Below are positions 1 to 8,165 of a stretch of 64,000 bases of DNA, one piece after another. The stretch is from Mycobacterium dioxanotrophicus. Its GTDB lineage: Bacteria; Actinomycetota; Actinomycetes; Mycobacteriales; Mycobacteriaceae. Made by a program: the position numbers and the translations under genes. The first letter of the stretch is position 1; every line of letters begins with the position of its first letter. The DNA is taken from the NCBI RefSeq assembly GCF_002157835.1, contig NZ_CP020809.1, positions 2,294,001 through 2,358,000 on the forward strand. The letters are read 5' to 3'. Under the pieces are notes generated by a model, which ran no database searches, was not told the DNA's origin, and saw nothing but the letters and a program-made list of their open reading frames with translations.

Positions 1-1
1 T

Positions 2-457
2 GGTGCTCCCGGTGAGCCGGGCGCTCCCGGTGTCCCTGGCGAACCTGGCGCCCCCGGCGGCCCCGCACCCGGTGCGCCGAATACCGGTCCTGCGGACAGC
101 ACGACGATCGTCACGCCCAACGGCTCCTTCGTCGTGCAGGGCATCATCCTGCAGAAGTACAACGCGACCGGCGGCGCGAGCAGCCCGCTCGGTCTACCGA
201 CCGCGAGCGAGGCGGCCGCGCCCAACGGCGGTCAGTTCAGCACCTTCAATGGCGGTGCGATCTACTGGACGCCGCAGACCGGGGCACACATCGTCTGGGG
301 CGGTATCCGCGACGCGTGGGAGCGCGACGGCGGCGCAGGCGGCCGCCTGGGGTATCCCACATCGGACGAGGCGACGATCCCCGGCGGATGGCAGTCGCAG
401 TTCCAACACGGGACCATCACCTATACCGACGGTCAGGCCAAGGTCGAGGCTCGCTGA
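2..457 (+). CDS. Collagen-like / LGFP-repeat surface protein, C-terminal part
   Basis: The gene is cut by the left window edge, so its start and any signal peptide are not visible. The first ~25 codons read as Gly-X-Y triplets (GAPGEPGAPGVPGEP), a collagen-like stretch. Two LGFP-type repeats follow, with the cores SPLGLPTASE and GRLGYPTSDE, each ahead of an aromatic/Gly strand such as GGAIYWTP and HGTITYTD. LGFP repeats are known in actinobacterial wall-associated proteins and are thought to bind the envelope. The collagen-like part probably acts as a rigid stalk, which is inference. It ends at the TGA at 455-457. Confidence 0.75.
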   Translation, partial: GAPGEPGAPGVPGEPGAPGGPAPGAPNTGPADSTTIVTPNGSFVVQGIILQKYNATGGASSPLGLPTASEAAAPNGGQFSTFNGGAIYWTPQTGAHIVWGGIRDAWERDGGAGGRLGYPTSDEATIPGGWQSQFQHGTITYTDGQAKVEAR

Positions 458-544
458 CCGTCTTCTGACACCTTCTGACGACTCGCATCGGTGCGCCAGT
501 GGTGCCGGTGCGAGTCGTCGTTCACCCACCCACCTGGAGGTCAC

Positions 545-715
545 ATGGCGCACGTGAGTGACGAAACCCTCAATGAGCTACGCCGAGAGCTCAATCGTTT
601 CAAGAGTGAGCAGTATCGCGACCGCGGCTATGCCGCAGCCCATCTCGCCGGCGCTGTGGAAATGCTGCTTGAGGAAGCCGAGCAGAGTATCAGCGAGCGC
701 TATCAGGCCGGCTGA
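545..715 (+). CDS. Small conserved protein of unknown function (56 aa)
   Basis: ATG 545 is chosen because a good ribosome site, GGAGG, lies seven bases upstream; an in-frame start at 491 has none. The product is a charged, mostly helical 56-residue protein rich in Glu, Arg and Ala, with no signal peptide or membrane segment. No family is recognised. A strong bidirectional terminator follows immediately, so it is probably transcribed alone or with the LGFP gene upstream. Confidence 0.6.
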   Translation: MAHVSDETLNELRRELNRFKSEQYRDRGYAAAHLAGAVEMLLEEAEQSISERYQAG

Positions 716-722
716 TGTCCGC

Positions 723-760
723 AAACGAAAAAGCCCCAGGATCACTGGGGCTTTTCGTTT
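723..760. terminator. Bidirectional intrinsic terminator
   Basis: A perfect hairpin with stem AAAAAGCCCCAG / CTGGGGCTTTT and a short loop, followed by T-rich runs on both strands. It can end the small plus-strand gene and the minus-strand tRNA-Lys. Confidence 0.85.
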
Positions 761-761
761 G

Positions 762-834
<73 letters not shown>

Positions 835-987
835 GCGCATGGAACGATAACAGGCCATGCGCCCAAGGTGAAATCCGCTGGCCCGTGTCGCTCGTTCGAG
901 ACCGTGCGTAAGTCCTCGATCAGACGTTCCCTTAGACTATTGCCAGAATTCGTCGGTTTGCTGACGTCATGTGAGGTGGAACGAGAA

Positions 988-2208
988 ATGTGGCAGGTGC
1001 AGGCATTGACCCGGCCGGGGCGAAAACGGCTCCGCCGCGCGGCCGTTGCCCTGGCTCCGGCTGTGATCTTCGGCATATCGGCATGCACGGGTGCCGTCTC
1101 GGCGCCCCCACCGCCTGTGATCGCCGACAAGGGCACGCCATTCGGTGATCTGCTGGTGCCGAGGGTGAATGCCTCGGTGGCCGACGGAGCGGTCGGCGTG
1201 GCGGTCGACGCCCCGGTGACCGTGAGTGCGGAGAACGGCGTGCTTGGCAGCGTCAGCATGGCCGACGCCAACGGCACCCCGGTGGCGGGCAAGCTCAGCG
1301 CCGACGGCCTGACGTGGTCCAGCACTGATCCGCTCGACTTCAACGAGCGGTACACCCTCAGCGCTCAATCACTCGGTCTCGGTGGGGTGGCCAACCGGCG
1401 CATCACCTTTCAGACGCATTCCCCGGCGAACCTGACCATGCCCTACGTGCTGCCCAACGACGGCGAGGTCGTCGGCATCGGCCAACCGATCGCGGTGCGG
1501 TTCGACGAGAACATCACCGACCGGCTGGCCGCGCAGCGCGCCATCACCGTCAAGACCGATCCGCCCGTCGAGGGCGCCTTCTACTGGCTGAGCAATCGCG
1601 AGGTGCGTTGGCGCCCAGCCACATACTGGAAGCCCGGCACTGCGGTGGACGTGACGGTGAACACCTATGGTGTGCGGTTGGGTGACGGGCTGTTCGGGCA
1701 GAAGAACGTCGCCAACCACTTCACCATCGGCGACGAGGTGATCGCGACCGCGGACGACAACACCAAGACCCTGACCATCCGGCGCAACGGCGAGGTCGTC
1801 AAGACCATGCCGATCTCGATGGGCAAGAACAGCACGCCGACCAACAACGGCACCTACATCATCGGCGACCGCTTCAGTCACCTGATCATGGACTCGTCGA
1901 CCTACGGCGTTCCGGTCAACTCGCCCAACGGGTATCGCACCGAGGTCGACTTCGCCACCCAGATGTCCTACAGCGGCATCTACGTGCACGCGGCACCGTG
2001 GTCGGTGGGCAGCCAGGGCTACAGCAACACCAGCCACGGATGCCTGAACGTGAGCACCGCCAACGCCCGCTGGTTCTACGAGAACACCAAACGGGGTGAC
2101 ATCGTCGAGGTGGCCAACACCGTCGGTCCGGTGTTGCCGGGCACCGAAGGCCTGGGCGACTGGAACATCCCCTGGGACCAATGGCGCGCCGGCAACGCCG
2201 GAACGTGA
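988..2208 (+). CDS. ldtB: L,D-transpeptidase lipoprotein LdtB (LppS)
   Basis: Makes 3->3 meso-DAP cross-links in peptidoglycan outside the membrane and is the target of carbapenems. With ATG 988 it is 406 residues, matching the ~408 of M. tuberculosis LdtMt2 (Rv2518c). It has a basic N terminus, a hydrophobic segment and a lipobox GISAC with Cys33 as lipidation site. Two Ig-like domains follow, then a YkuD domain with motif HAAPW and catalytic SHGCLNVS (Cys about residue 352). The C terminus has the usual Trp-rich tail. It is monocistronic after tRNA-Lys, with a ~150-bp leader. Confidence 0.95.
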   Translation: MWQVQALTRPGRKRLRRAAVALAPAVIFGISACTGAVSAPPPPVIADKGTPFGDLLVPRVNASVADGAVGVAVDAPVTVSAENGVLGSVSMADANGTPVAGKLSADGLTWSSTDPLDFNERYTLSAQSLGLGGVANRRITFQTHSPANLTMPYVLPNDGEVVGIGQPIAVRFDENITDRLAAQRAITVKTDPPVEGAFYWLSNREVRWRPATYWKPGTAVDVTVNTYGVRLGDGLFGQKNVANHFTIGDEVIATADDNTKTLTIRRNGEVVKTMPISMGKNSTPTNNGTYIIGDRFSHLIMDSSTYGVPVNSPNGYRTEVDFATQMSYSGIYVHAAPWSVGSQGYSNTSHGCLNVSTANARWFYENTKRGDIVEVANTVGPVLPGTEGLGDWNIPWDQWRAGNAGT

Positions 2209-2209
2209 C

Positions 2210-2677
2210 CTACTTGACCGAACGGTCCAGCGCGGCAAGCGATTCGGCGAGGAACTCCTTGTCGAACGGGGGCATGCCGACCTGATCGCGGAAGCTCTGC
2301 GGCGTACCGGTCCAGTCGTAGGTCAGGGTGACGTCGGTGTTCTCGCCGTTGGGGGCCAGGTCATAGCGCCACCACCAACCGCCCGGATTGTGCTTGCCGG
2401 CCTCATCGAGCTGACCGGGAATCCAGGCGATGGTGCGGTTCTTGTCGAATTCGCTGACCAGGTTGTGCATGACGTAGTGTCCGCCGGCCTGCGGCAGGAA
2501 CATGTTGATCGCGAAGATCTGCCCGGTGCCGGTGATGGGTTGTGGATCGATCGCGTCGCGCACCCAGTCTCCGGGTTCGGTGTCCTTGTGCCGGGCCGGA
2601 TCTGACAGGACGGCGAAGACCGCACCGGGTGCGGCGGCGATGGTGTGGGTGACGACGTAGCGCTCGGGTTCGGTCAC
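2210..2677 (-). CDS. SRPBCC / START-like domain protein (155 aa)
   Basis: Begins at GTG 2677, which overlaps the TGA of the upstream DUF899 gene (GTGA) with GGAG upstream, so the two are translationally coupled. The length and pattern (N-terminal VVTHTIAAAPGAVFAVLSD, a mid-protein GGWWWRYDLAP strand, C-terminal long helix) fit the polyketide-cyclase/SRPBCC fold, which binds hydrophobic ligands. The substrate is not known. The pairing suggests work on the same small molecule or redox process as its neighbour. Confidence 0.75.
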   Translation of the reverse strand: MTEPERYVVTHTIAAAPGAVFAVLSDPARHKDTEPGDWVRDAIDPQPITGTGQIFAINMFLPQAGGHYVMHNLVSEFDKNRTIAWIPGQLDEAGKHNPGGWWWRYDLAPNGENTDVTLTYDWTGTPQSFRDQVGMPPFDKEFLAESLAALDRSVK

Positions 2678-3360
2678 TGGGAATCCTCTCCGTAGAAGCG
2701 GGCGATATCGGGACTGTCGAGCCACCCCGAATAGGTGGGCCGTTTCGGCCAGCCCTCGGGGGAGTCCTGCCACTGTTCCTGCCTGCCCCACGGCAGCAGG
2801 TCGATGAGCGCGAAGCTGTGGCTGAGCTGTTCGGTGCCGCGGCCGTTGGTGTGCCAAGTCCGGTAGACGGTATCCCCGTCGCGCAGAAACACATTCACCG
2901 CGAAGCCGTCACCGGGAGCGGCGTCCATGTCGGTGCCGAACGAGCTCTCCGACGACGAATACCAGTGCATCTTGTTGCCGACCTTGTCCCGGTAGGCCAG
3001 AGCTTCCTCGATGGGCCCGTTGGTGACGATCACGAAGCGGGCGTCGTAATTGTCGAGGAACTCCAACCGGGTGAACTGAGAGGTGAACCCGGTGCAGCCA
3101 CCGCACTGCCATTCGGCCCCGTCGTTCCACATGTGGTGGTAGGTGATGAGCTGTGAGTGGCCCGCGAACACGTCGGCCAGCCCGACGGGCCCCTCGGCGC
3201 CGACGAGCGTGTACTCGGGCAGTTTCACCATGGGGAGGCGACGCCGCTCGGCGGCGATCGCGTCCAGTTCGCGGGTGGCGGCCTTCTCGCGACGACGCAG
3301 ATCGCCCAGCGCGCTGCGCCAGGTCTGCTCGTCGACCACGGGTGGCTTGGCTGTCGTCAT
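2674..3360 (-). CDS. DUF899 thioredoxin-like protein
   Basis: A 228-residue protein of the DUF899 family, annotated elsewhere as predicted dithiol-disulfide oxidoreductase. The redox motif is WQCGGCTGFTSQ, in the place of a thioredoxin CxxC after the strand LITYHHMWN. An N-terminal helical segment carries WRSALGDLRRREKAATRE. No signal peptide, so it is cytoplasmic. It is the first gene of a two-gene minus operon with the SRPBCC protein. Physiological substrate unknown. Confidence 0.85.
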   Translation of the reverse strand: MTTAKPPVVDEQTWRSALGDLRRREKAATRELDAIAAERRRLPMVKLPEYTLVGAEGPVGLADVFAGHSQLITYHHMWNDGAEWQCGGCTGFTSQFTRLEFLDNYDARFVIVTNGPIEEALAYRDKVGNKMHWYSSSESSFGTDMDAAPGDGFAVNVFLRDGDTVYRTWHTNGRGTEQLSHSFALIDLLPWGRQEQWQDSPEGWPKRPTYSGWLDSPDIARFYGEDSQ

Positions 3361-3496
3361 CGGATGCTCCTTCGCTACATGCTTTACACGACGCCGGTCT
3401 CTCGTACTGACCCGCCGTGCGTCCGGAACTCATCGCGCACGGTACTGTCCGACGGCGAAGGGTTACCTAACATCTCAGAAAGCGGGGGCAACCAGG

Positions 3497-4273
3497 ATGA
3501 GCGGCCACCAACCCGATACTGCCGGGCTGCGACTTCTCGTCGTCGGCGCCTCCTCGGGCATCGGTCATGCCGTCGCGATCAGCGCCGCCGCGCGCGGAGC
3601 GAAGGTCGCGGTGGCGGCCCGGCGCGTCGAACTGCTGACCTCGCTGGCGGACTCGATCGGTGGTTCGGCGTTCGAGCTCGACGTCGAAGACTCCGGAGCC
3701 ATCACCCGCGTGGTCGACGCCGCGGCGCAGAGCCTCGGCGGTCTCGACGGCGTGGTGTTCACCAGCACCGTGGTGCCGTTCGCCTATGTCGAGGACACCG
3801 ATGTCGCCACCTGGCTGCACGCGTTCAGCGTCAACACCGTCGGTGCCAACAACGTGCTGCGGGCCGCGTTGCCGCATCTGTCCGACAACGGCGTGATCCT
3901 GATCGCCTCGAGCCACGACGTGGGCCGGCCACGCGCTGGGGTGGCCGCCTACGGCGCCAGCAAGGCCGCGCTCGACGAGATCCTGCACTCCTGGCGCAGT
4001 GAGCATCCCGAGCTCTCCATCCTGCGGGTCGGTATCGGCCCGACCGAGGACACCGAGATCCTGCGCGGTGCCGACCGTGATCTGCTGGCCCAGCTGTACG
4101 ACTCGTGGGTCGAGCACGGGCAGTTGCCCAAGCGGATGTCGGCACTGCGCGACGTCGCCAACACCTTGGTGTCGCTGGTCAGCACCGCACACGAAAACCC
4201 CAGTGTGGTGCCGGAATTCGTGCAGCTGGCACCAAGGATCCGGCGGTCGGCGAAATCCGAAGCGGCACACTGA
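3497..4273 (+). CDS. Short-chain dehydrogenase/reductase
   Basis: A 258-residue classical SDR. The nucleotide site is VVGASSGIGHAVA near residue 15, the NxxG-type region lies mid-protein, and the catalytic Tyr-x3-Lys is in AAYGASKAALDE, with a Ser upstream in ASSHD. ATG 3497 is chosen because CAGG precedes it; longer in-frame extensions run through the neighbour's antisense. It is divergent from the DUF899 operon and convergent with the methyltransferase. Substrate unknown. Confidence 0.88.
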   Translation: MSGHQPDTAGLRLLVVGASSGIGHAVAISAAARGAKVAVAARRVELLTSLADSIGGSAFELDVEDSGAITRVVDAAAQSLGGLDGVVFTSTVVPFAYVEDTDVATWLHAFSVNTVGANNVLRAALPHLSDNGVILIASSHDVGRPRAGVAAYGASKAALDEILHSWRSEHPELSILRVGIGPTEDTEILRGADRDLLAQLYDSWVEHGQLPKRMSALRDVANTLVSLVSTAHENPSVVPEFVQLAPRIRRSAKSEAAH

Positions 4274-4276
4274 CGG

Positions 4277-4873
4277 CTAGACCGGTGCCCGCCAGGTGAT
4301 CAGGACGCGGCCGTAGAGCAGCCGCCGCACGGTTGCGCCGGGAAGTGCCTGACGGGCCTTGGCGCGCAACTGGCCGAACGTTTCCGACGGAGGCCATTTG
4401 ATGGGGGCCGAGTGCTCCCACTTGCCCTTGGCGCGGTTGACGACGGCACACGCGGTCCAGGCCGGGACGTGCCAAGCGATTTCGCGCAGCGACGGTTTCA
4501 CGAACGTCGTCACCGCGACCGTCCCGCCGGGACGTACCAGGGACGCGAACCGGGTGAGGGCGGCCCCGGTGTCGTCGAAATGGTGCAGGGCGGCGTTGGA
4601 GACCACCGCGTCGAAGGCGTGCGCGGGGAGGTCTGTCGACATGACATCGCCGTGGATCCAGTTGACCGGCGCCGCGGGGAAGCGGATCTGGGCGCGGTCG
4701 AGCACCGGCTCATCGATGTCCACTGCCATCACGTCCGGCACCCGCTGGGCCAGCCGGGCGGCCAGGAAGCCATCGCCACACCCGACGTCGAGAACGGTGT
4801 GGGCATCCTGCGGGACCTTCGAATCGAGCAGCCCGTCGTAGTGAATGTTGATGTTCCACGGTTGGTTGTCCAC
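4277..4873 (-). CDS. Class I SAM-dependent methyltransferase
   Basis: A 198-residue Rossmann methyltransferase. Motif I is VLDVGCGDGFLA (SAM glycine loop), the acidic end of strand 2 is AVDIDEPVLDRA, motif II/III is HGDVMSTDL and the post-motif is FDAVVSNAALHHF, typical of Methyltransf_11/25 small-molecule enzymes. The C-terminal third is basic. The acceptor cannot be read from sequence. Its 5' side abuts the duplicated tRNA-His terminator at 4921-4953. Confidence 0.85.
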   Translation of the reverse strand: MDNQPWNINIHYDGLLDSKVPQDAHTVLDVGCGDGFLAARLAQRVPDVMAVDIDEPVLDRAQIRFPAAPVNWIHGDVMSTDLPAHAFDAVVSNAALHHFDDTGAALTRFASLVRPGGTVAVTTFVKPSLREIAWHVPAWTACAVVNRAKGKWEHSAPIKWPPSETFGQLRAKARQALPGATVRRLLYGRVLITWRAPV

Positions 4874-4920
4874 TACTTCGTGGATACCAGGTTCTGCCGG
4901 GCATCATCGGGGCTGACCCC

Positions 4921-4953
4921 AAAAACGCCGCCTACTTGCGTAGACGGCGTTCT
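4921..4953 (-). terminator. Intrinsic terminator (duplicated copy)
   Basis: On the minus strand AACGCCGTCTAC, loop GCAA, GTAGGCGGCGTT is followed by a T run. It ends transcription of the effector cassette before the methyltransferase gene. Confidence 0.8.
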
Positions 4954-4972
4954 GTCGGGGTGGCTGACGGGA
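4921..4972. repeat. 52-bp direct repeat, distal copy (tRNA-His remnant)
   Basis: Identical over 52 bases to 7248-7299. On the minus strand it reads as the last 14 nt of tRNA-His, a spacer, then a terminator. The upstream tRNA body is absent, so this is a remnant (att-like) copy. Confidence 0.9.
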
Positions 4973-5079
4973 ACGGTCGGAGACACTCGCCTGCGCTTGC
5001 GCACACCTTCTGCGCGTATCCGTCTCGCTTCCAGAAGCAAGGGTCGCGGCCGGTGTGCTGCCGCCTGCCTACGCGGAAG

Positions 5080-5628
5080 CTAGTCCCTCTTCTCAAGCGC
5101 CGCTTCGGCCCAGTAGCCACCCATTCCTGACGGTATGGCGATGACACGGATGGTGCGTGGTGTCGGTTGTTGTCCGGGGCAGAGTTGTTGGAGTTTCATG
5201 TCGAAGGCGCGGGCATGGTCAACAGCGTCGCCGTACCAGGGCACGAGGGTAGCGGGATGCTCTTGGTCGCCTTTGTCTTCGACACTGACGAGGGCGTATT
5301 GGCACGCAGGTGGCGGTAGCACTGCCGTGATGTTCTCGGCGATCGTCTTGTTGGTGACATCGTTTTCTGGGTGGCCATGGAATCGGAGGAGGTCAACGTT
5401 GTCGGGATTCCTGGTGTTGAGTCCTGAGACGATGGCCTCGGCGGCTTTTTGCTGAATAGCGGGGGTGTAATCCCTCATCCCGTATGAGTTGTGACTTCCG
5501 TAGGGGTTTCTGCTATCGACGATGTGCCAGTACCAGAACCATGTGACGGCCCCACCTACAACGATCACGGCGACAACGCCGGCTACGGTCACGGTTCGTC
5601 GGATGTTCTTGTTGACTGGCATGTTCAC
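5080..5628 (-). CDS. Membrane-anchored protein, probable immunity partner of the ESX effector
   Basis: A 182-residue protein with one N-terminal membrane segment (VAGVVAVIVVGGAVTWFW, about residues 14-32) and a long extracytoplasmic domain with two cysteines (ACQYALV, LCPGQ). GTG 5628 overlaps the effector's TGA (GTGA); ATG 5622 is an alternative. No family is recognised. Because it is coupled downstream of a secreted wall-amidase-like effector, and its domain faces the cell wall, an immunity role is the simplest inference, untested. Confidence 0.6.
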   Translation of the reverse strand: MNMPVNKNIRRTVTVAGVVAVIVVGGAVTWFWYWHIVDSRNPYGSHNSYGMRDYTPAIQQKAAEAIVSGLNTRNPDNVDLLRFHGHPENDVTNKTIAENITAVLPPPACQYALVSVEDKGDQEHPATLVPWYGDAVDHARAFDMKLQQLCPGQQPTPRTIRVIAIPSGMGGYWAEAALEKRD

Positions 5629-6827
5629 TCTCCGGGGTAGTGCAGGTGGACGAACTCAACGTTCGCTGATCCGCCAGTGAAACCGGGACCGTCCGGCATC
5701 CAGTCGTTATGGAAGTTGTTGTCGCCGTTCGCATGTTGGTCTACAACGTCGACCAGCCTGCTGTTCTGCATTTCTTGGCCGACGTAGACAGCGGTGTGGT
5801 TGATCGTTCCAGTGGCTTCGTCGTGGTAGTAGATGAGGTCTCCAGGCACTAACCCGGCTTTTGATGGTGCGAGGGGGTCGAGTGCGGCTCGGGTGGGCAT
5901 CGGTGACGTTCCGACGACCTCGCCACGACCAGAGTTGACGATGAAGTCGCGATTGGCTTGCGCCACCGACCATGTGTTGGACCGGTCGTTGCCCGGAAAG
6001 TGGAGACCATTGTTGTAATACCAGTCGTCAGCGTCGCCGCGGTGCCAATCATCGATCCCGTCCCCGACATCTTTGAAGCCCCCGGCGCGCATGACTTGAG
6101 AGGCGAAGTTGGTGCAGTCCCCGCCGCCGTCGCCGAAGTTCTCATAGTCGGGGTTCGCCCGGTGTGGATCAGCAGCGCTTCCGGCCCAGCGGTCGGCGTA
6201 CTCAATGGCACGTCGCCGCGCTTCTGACAGTGGCTGCGCTGGGTTGGCAGGACCCGTCTTGAAGTCCACGGAACGCACCGTGCTGGTCTCCGGTGCTTCG
6301 TGGAAGTTGAACCCGTCGAGTGGGGCCAGTGCGGCGGTGATCTTGGCGGCGGTTTCTCCGTCGATTCGGGCCAGATTTTGCACCCGTTCGGAGATTTCGG
6401 CGGCGAACGCCTTGGCCTGGGCCTGTCGAGTCTGCGCTGCGCGGAGCATGGTCCAGGACTGGTCGGTGACCGAAAAATCTTGTCCGACAGTAAAGCCTGT
6501 CGCCTCGGCTTCTTCGATGGTGTCGAGAACCTGGCGTTTGGCCCATATCAGGTCCCCAGCACCGTGGCGAGCGGCGGAGGCGGCGGCGTGGAGGCAGTCG
6601 GCCGCACCGCGCACTGTGACGACATCGTCCCAAGCGCGGGCGGCGGCGGCATCGTATCCCGCACCCTCCCACATGGTGCCGACGGTCTGGGTGTGCAGAG
6701 ACTCGAAAGTGGACTCCCACCGTTGTGCGGTGGTGGACCAATGGTTGTCAGGGGTCTCGAGGTGGGCCACGTCAAGGGCTTCGACATCAGCACGCGTCAG
6801 GGTCGTGGCCCCGGTGATAGCAGTCAT
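5625..6827 (-). CDS. ESX/type VII effector with C-terminal cysteine amidase domain
   Basis: 400 residues. The N-terminal ~190 are helical and resemble the WXG100/LXG-like carriers of mycobacterial ESX effectors, with a W-x-G type turn at TMWEGAGYDAAAARAW. The C-terminal ~190 match the putative amidase family (Amidase_6): catalytic Cys in GGGDCTNFASQ, then GDLIYYHDEATG and catalytic His in INHTAVYVG. Such domains cleave amide or peptide bonds, possibly in peptidoglycan. There is no Sec signal, as expected for ESX export. ATG 6827 overlaps the end of the EspC-like frame (TGATG). Confidence 0.75.
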   Translation of the reverse strand: MTAITGATTLTRADVEALDVAHLETPDNHWSTTAQRWESTFESLHTQTVGTMWEGAGYDAAAARAWDDVVTVRGAADCLHAAASAARHGAGDLIWAKRQVLDTIEEAEATGFTVGQDFSVTDQSWTMLRAAQTRQAQAKAFAAEISERVQNLARIDGETAAKITAALAPLDGFNFHEAPETSTVRSVDFKTGPANPAQPLSEARRRAIEYADRWAGSAADPHRANPDYENFGDGGGDCTNFASQVMRAGGFKDVGDGIDDWHRGDADDWYYNNGLHFPGNDRSNTWSVAQANRDFIVNSGRGEVVGTSPMPTRAALDPLAPSKAGLVPGDLIYYHDEATGTINHTAVYVGQEMQNSRLVDVVDQHANGDNNFHNDWMPDGPGFTGGSANVEFVHLHYPGE

Positions 6828-7121
6828 CAGACCTGCATGGTCTGGCCGACTTCGGTGACGTGGTTCGCCGAGTCCTCATCGACGAGGGCATAGGAGCCGC
6901 TCGCGTACGGACCTTTGCGCCGGTCGCGCGGGAGCGGTTGGCCAGGGTGGCCGCGGCGGCGGTAACCAGGCTGTGCCCGGTCTGACAGCGCTTGTGGTTG
7001 CCCATACCGGCGACCCGGCTAAGGAGGGCGCGGGGGTGCCGATCAAGGTGGCAGCTGCCTTGTCGTGTGCACCGGCGAGTTGCTGTAGGTCCGTTATGTC
7101 GACCTCAAGATTCTCGGCCAT
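6827..7121 (-). pseudogene. EspC-like ESX-associated protein, frameshifted
   Basis: Begins MAENLEVDITDLQQLAGAHD, typical of ~100-residue ESX-secreted EspC/DUF2580 proteins that are co-exported with effectors. Coherent reading needs three frames: the first to about 6,985, a second reading GHSLVTAAAATLANRS, and a third ending SYALVDEDSANHVTEVGQ with TGA at 6827-6829. Adding one G in a GGG run near 6,979 and one C in a CCC run near 6,930 restores a single frame ending exactly at the effector start. It is either broken or mis-sequenced. GTG 7124 is an alternative start. Confidence 0.7.
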
Positions 7122-7247
7122 CACCGTCCCCGACCCGCTCGACGTACCGGTCAGCAGTCAAGCATCCCGCTTCGCGCGTCCTCTCAGAACTGACTTTCGG
7201 GAAACTGCGGGGCCCCGGGTGCCGGGCACCTACCGGTCCCGACACCG

Positions 7248-7280
7248 AAAAACGCCGCCTACTTGCGTAGACGGCGTTCT
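7248..7280 (-). terminator. tRNA-His terminator
   Basis: The same hairpin and T run as at 4921-4953, six bases after the 3' end of tRNA-His on the minus strand. Confidence 0.85.
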
Positions 7281-7299
7281 GTCGGGGTGGCTGACGGGA
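7248..7299. repeat. 52-bp direct repeat, tRNA-His proximal copy
   Basis: The partner of 4921-4972. It overlaps the last 14 nt of the intact tRNA-His and contains its terminator. Confidence 0.9.
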
Positions 7300-7359
7300 C
7301 TCGAACCCGCGACAACCAGGATCACAACCTGGTGCTCTACCAACTGAACTACAGCCACC
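7286..7359 (-). tRNA. tRNA-His (anticodon GTG)
   Basis: The minus strand folds with acceptor GTGGCTG/CAGCCAC, an extra 5' G (position -1) opposite C73 as required for His identity, anticodon loop TTGTGAT with GTG, and T arm GGGTTCGAGTCCC. CCA is not encoded. Its 3' end is the inferred integration target of the cassette on its left. Confidence 0.95.
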
Positions 7360-7400
7360 ATCGCCGCTTTCGCCTTTCGGCACACGCGGCGTCGTAGATA

Positions 7401-8048
7401 CTAGCCGCTCGGACGCTGGAGTGCCGAATCGTTATCTCCGGCGTTGTCTGAATCTGGTCCCAGCGTGCTGGCCACGGCTGCAATGTCGCTGGTAGACGGC
7501 CCGGGCGGGGCGACGAAGGCCGTGGCGCGGTAGTACTTCAACTCCCGGATCGACTCGTGGATGTCGGCCAGCGCGCGGTGTGCGAGCCCCTTCTCGGGCT
7601 GGCCGAAGTAGATCCGCGGGTACCAGCGCCGGCACAGCTCCTTGATCGAGCTGACGTCGATCATCCGGTAGTGCAGGTAATCGTCGAGTTTGGGCATGTC
7701 GCGGGCGATGAAGCCGCGGTCGGTCGCGATGGAGTTGCCGGCCAGCGGTGCGGTCTTGGCCTGTTTGACGTGGCCGCGGATGTAGTCGAGCACCATTTCC
7801 TCGGCGGTCGCCACGTCGACGGTGGAGGCGCGTACCTCTTCGATGAGCCCCGACCGGGTGTGCATCTGGGTCACGATGTCCACCATTGAGTCCAGCGCCG
7901 CGTCGTCGGTATGGATGACCACGTCCAAGCCGTCACCCAGAATGTTCAGGTCCGCGTCGGTGACCAGCACCGCGATCTCGATGAGCCGGTCATTCTTGAG
8001 GTCGAGGCCGGTCATCTCGCAGTCGATCCACACCAGTTCGTCTCGCAC
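7401..8048 (-). CDS. orn: Oligoribonuclease
   Basis: Degrades 2-5-nt RNAs and pGpG to mononucleotides and is the terminal step of RNA turnover. From GTG 8048 it is 215 residues, as in M. tuberculosis Orn. DEDDh exonuclease motifs are visible: Exo[11 protein letters not shown], ExoII around [16 protein letters not shown], and Exo[20 protein letters not shown]. It is divergent from the HerA-like gene. Cytoplasmic dimer in characterised homologues. Confidence 0.95.
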   Translation of the reverse strand: MRDELVWIDCEMTGLDLKNDRLIEIAVLVTDADLNILGDGLDVVIHTDDAALDSMVDIVTQMHTRSGLIEEVRASTVDVATAEEMVLDYIRGHVKQAKTAPLAGNSIATDRGFIARDMPKLDDYLHYRMIDVSSIKELCRRWYPRIYFGQPEKGLAHRALADIHESIRELKYYRATAFVAPPGPSTSDIAAVASTLGPDSDNAGDNDSALQRPSG

Positions 8049-8165
8049 GAAGGTCCACAGTATGCCCAAACCCGACAAGCGGTCGCCCGCACCCACCGCG
8101 CGGGCGGATTGCCCAGTAGTGTCAGGTCCCGATTGGCTCGTTCGCGCATACGGGAGGACCGCGGC

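Larger units (their letters stand above)
4921..7299. mobile_element. Small accessory cassette inserted at tRNA-His
   Basis: A 2.4-kb segment bounded by two identical 52-bp copies (4921-4972 and 7248-7299) of the last 14 nt of tRNA-His plus its terminator. Integrative elements that use tRNA 3' ends leave this arrangement, with the intact tRNA on one side and a 3' remnant on the other. The segment holds only ESX-effector-type genes and no integrase, so it is a remnant or was moved in trans. Gene order on the minus strand is EspC-like, effector, membrane partner. Confidence 0.7.

Noticed and set aside
3..557. 184-codon plus frame at the left edge
   Set aside because: Overlaps the LGFP protein and the small gene; its translation is Arg/Ser/Pro-rich and lacks structure, while the other frame shows LGFP repeats.
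4956..4972. Possible second tRNA-His
   Set aside because: Only the last 14 nt of the tRNA plus its terminator are present; the body is missing, so it is an att-type remnant.
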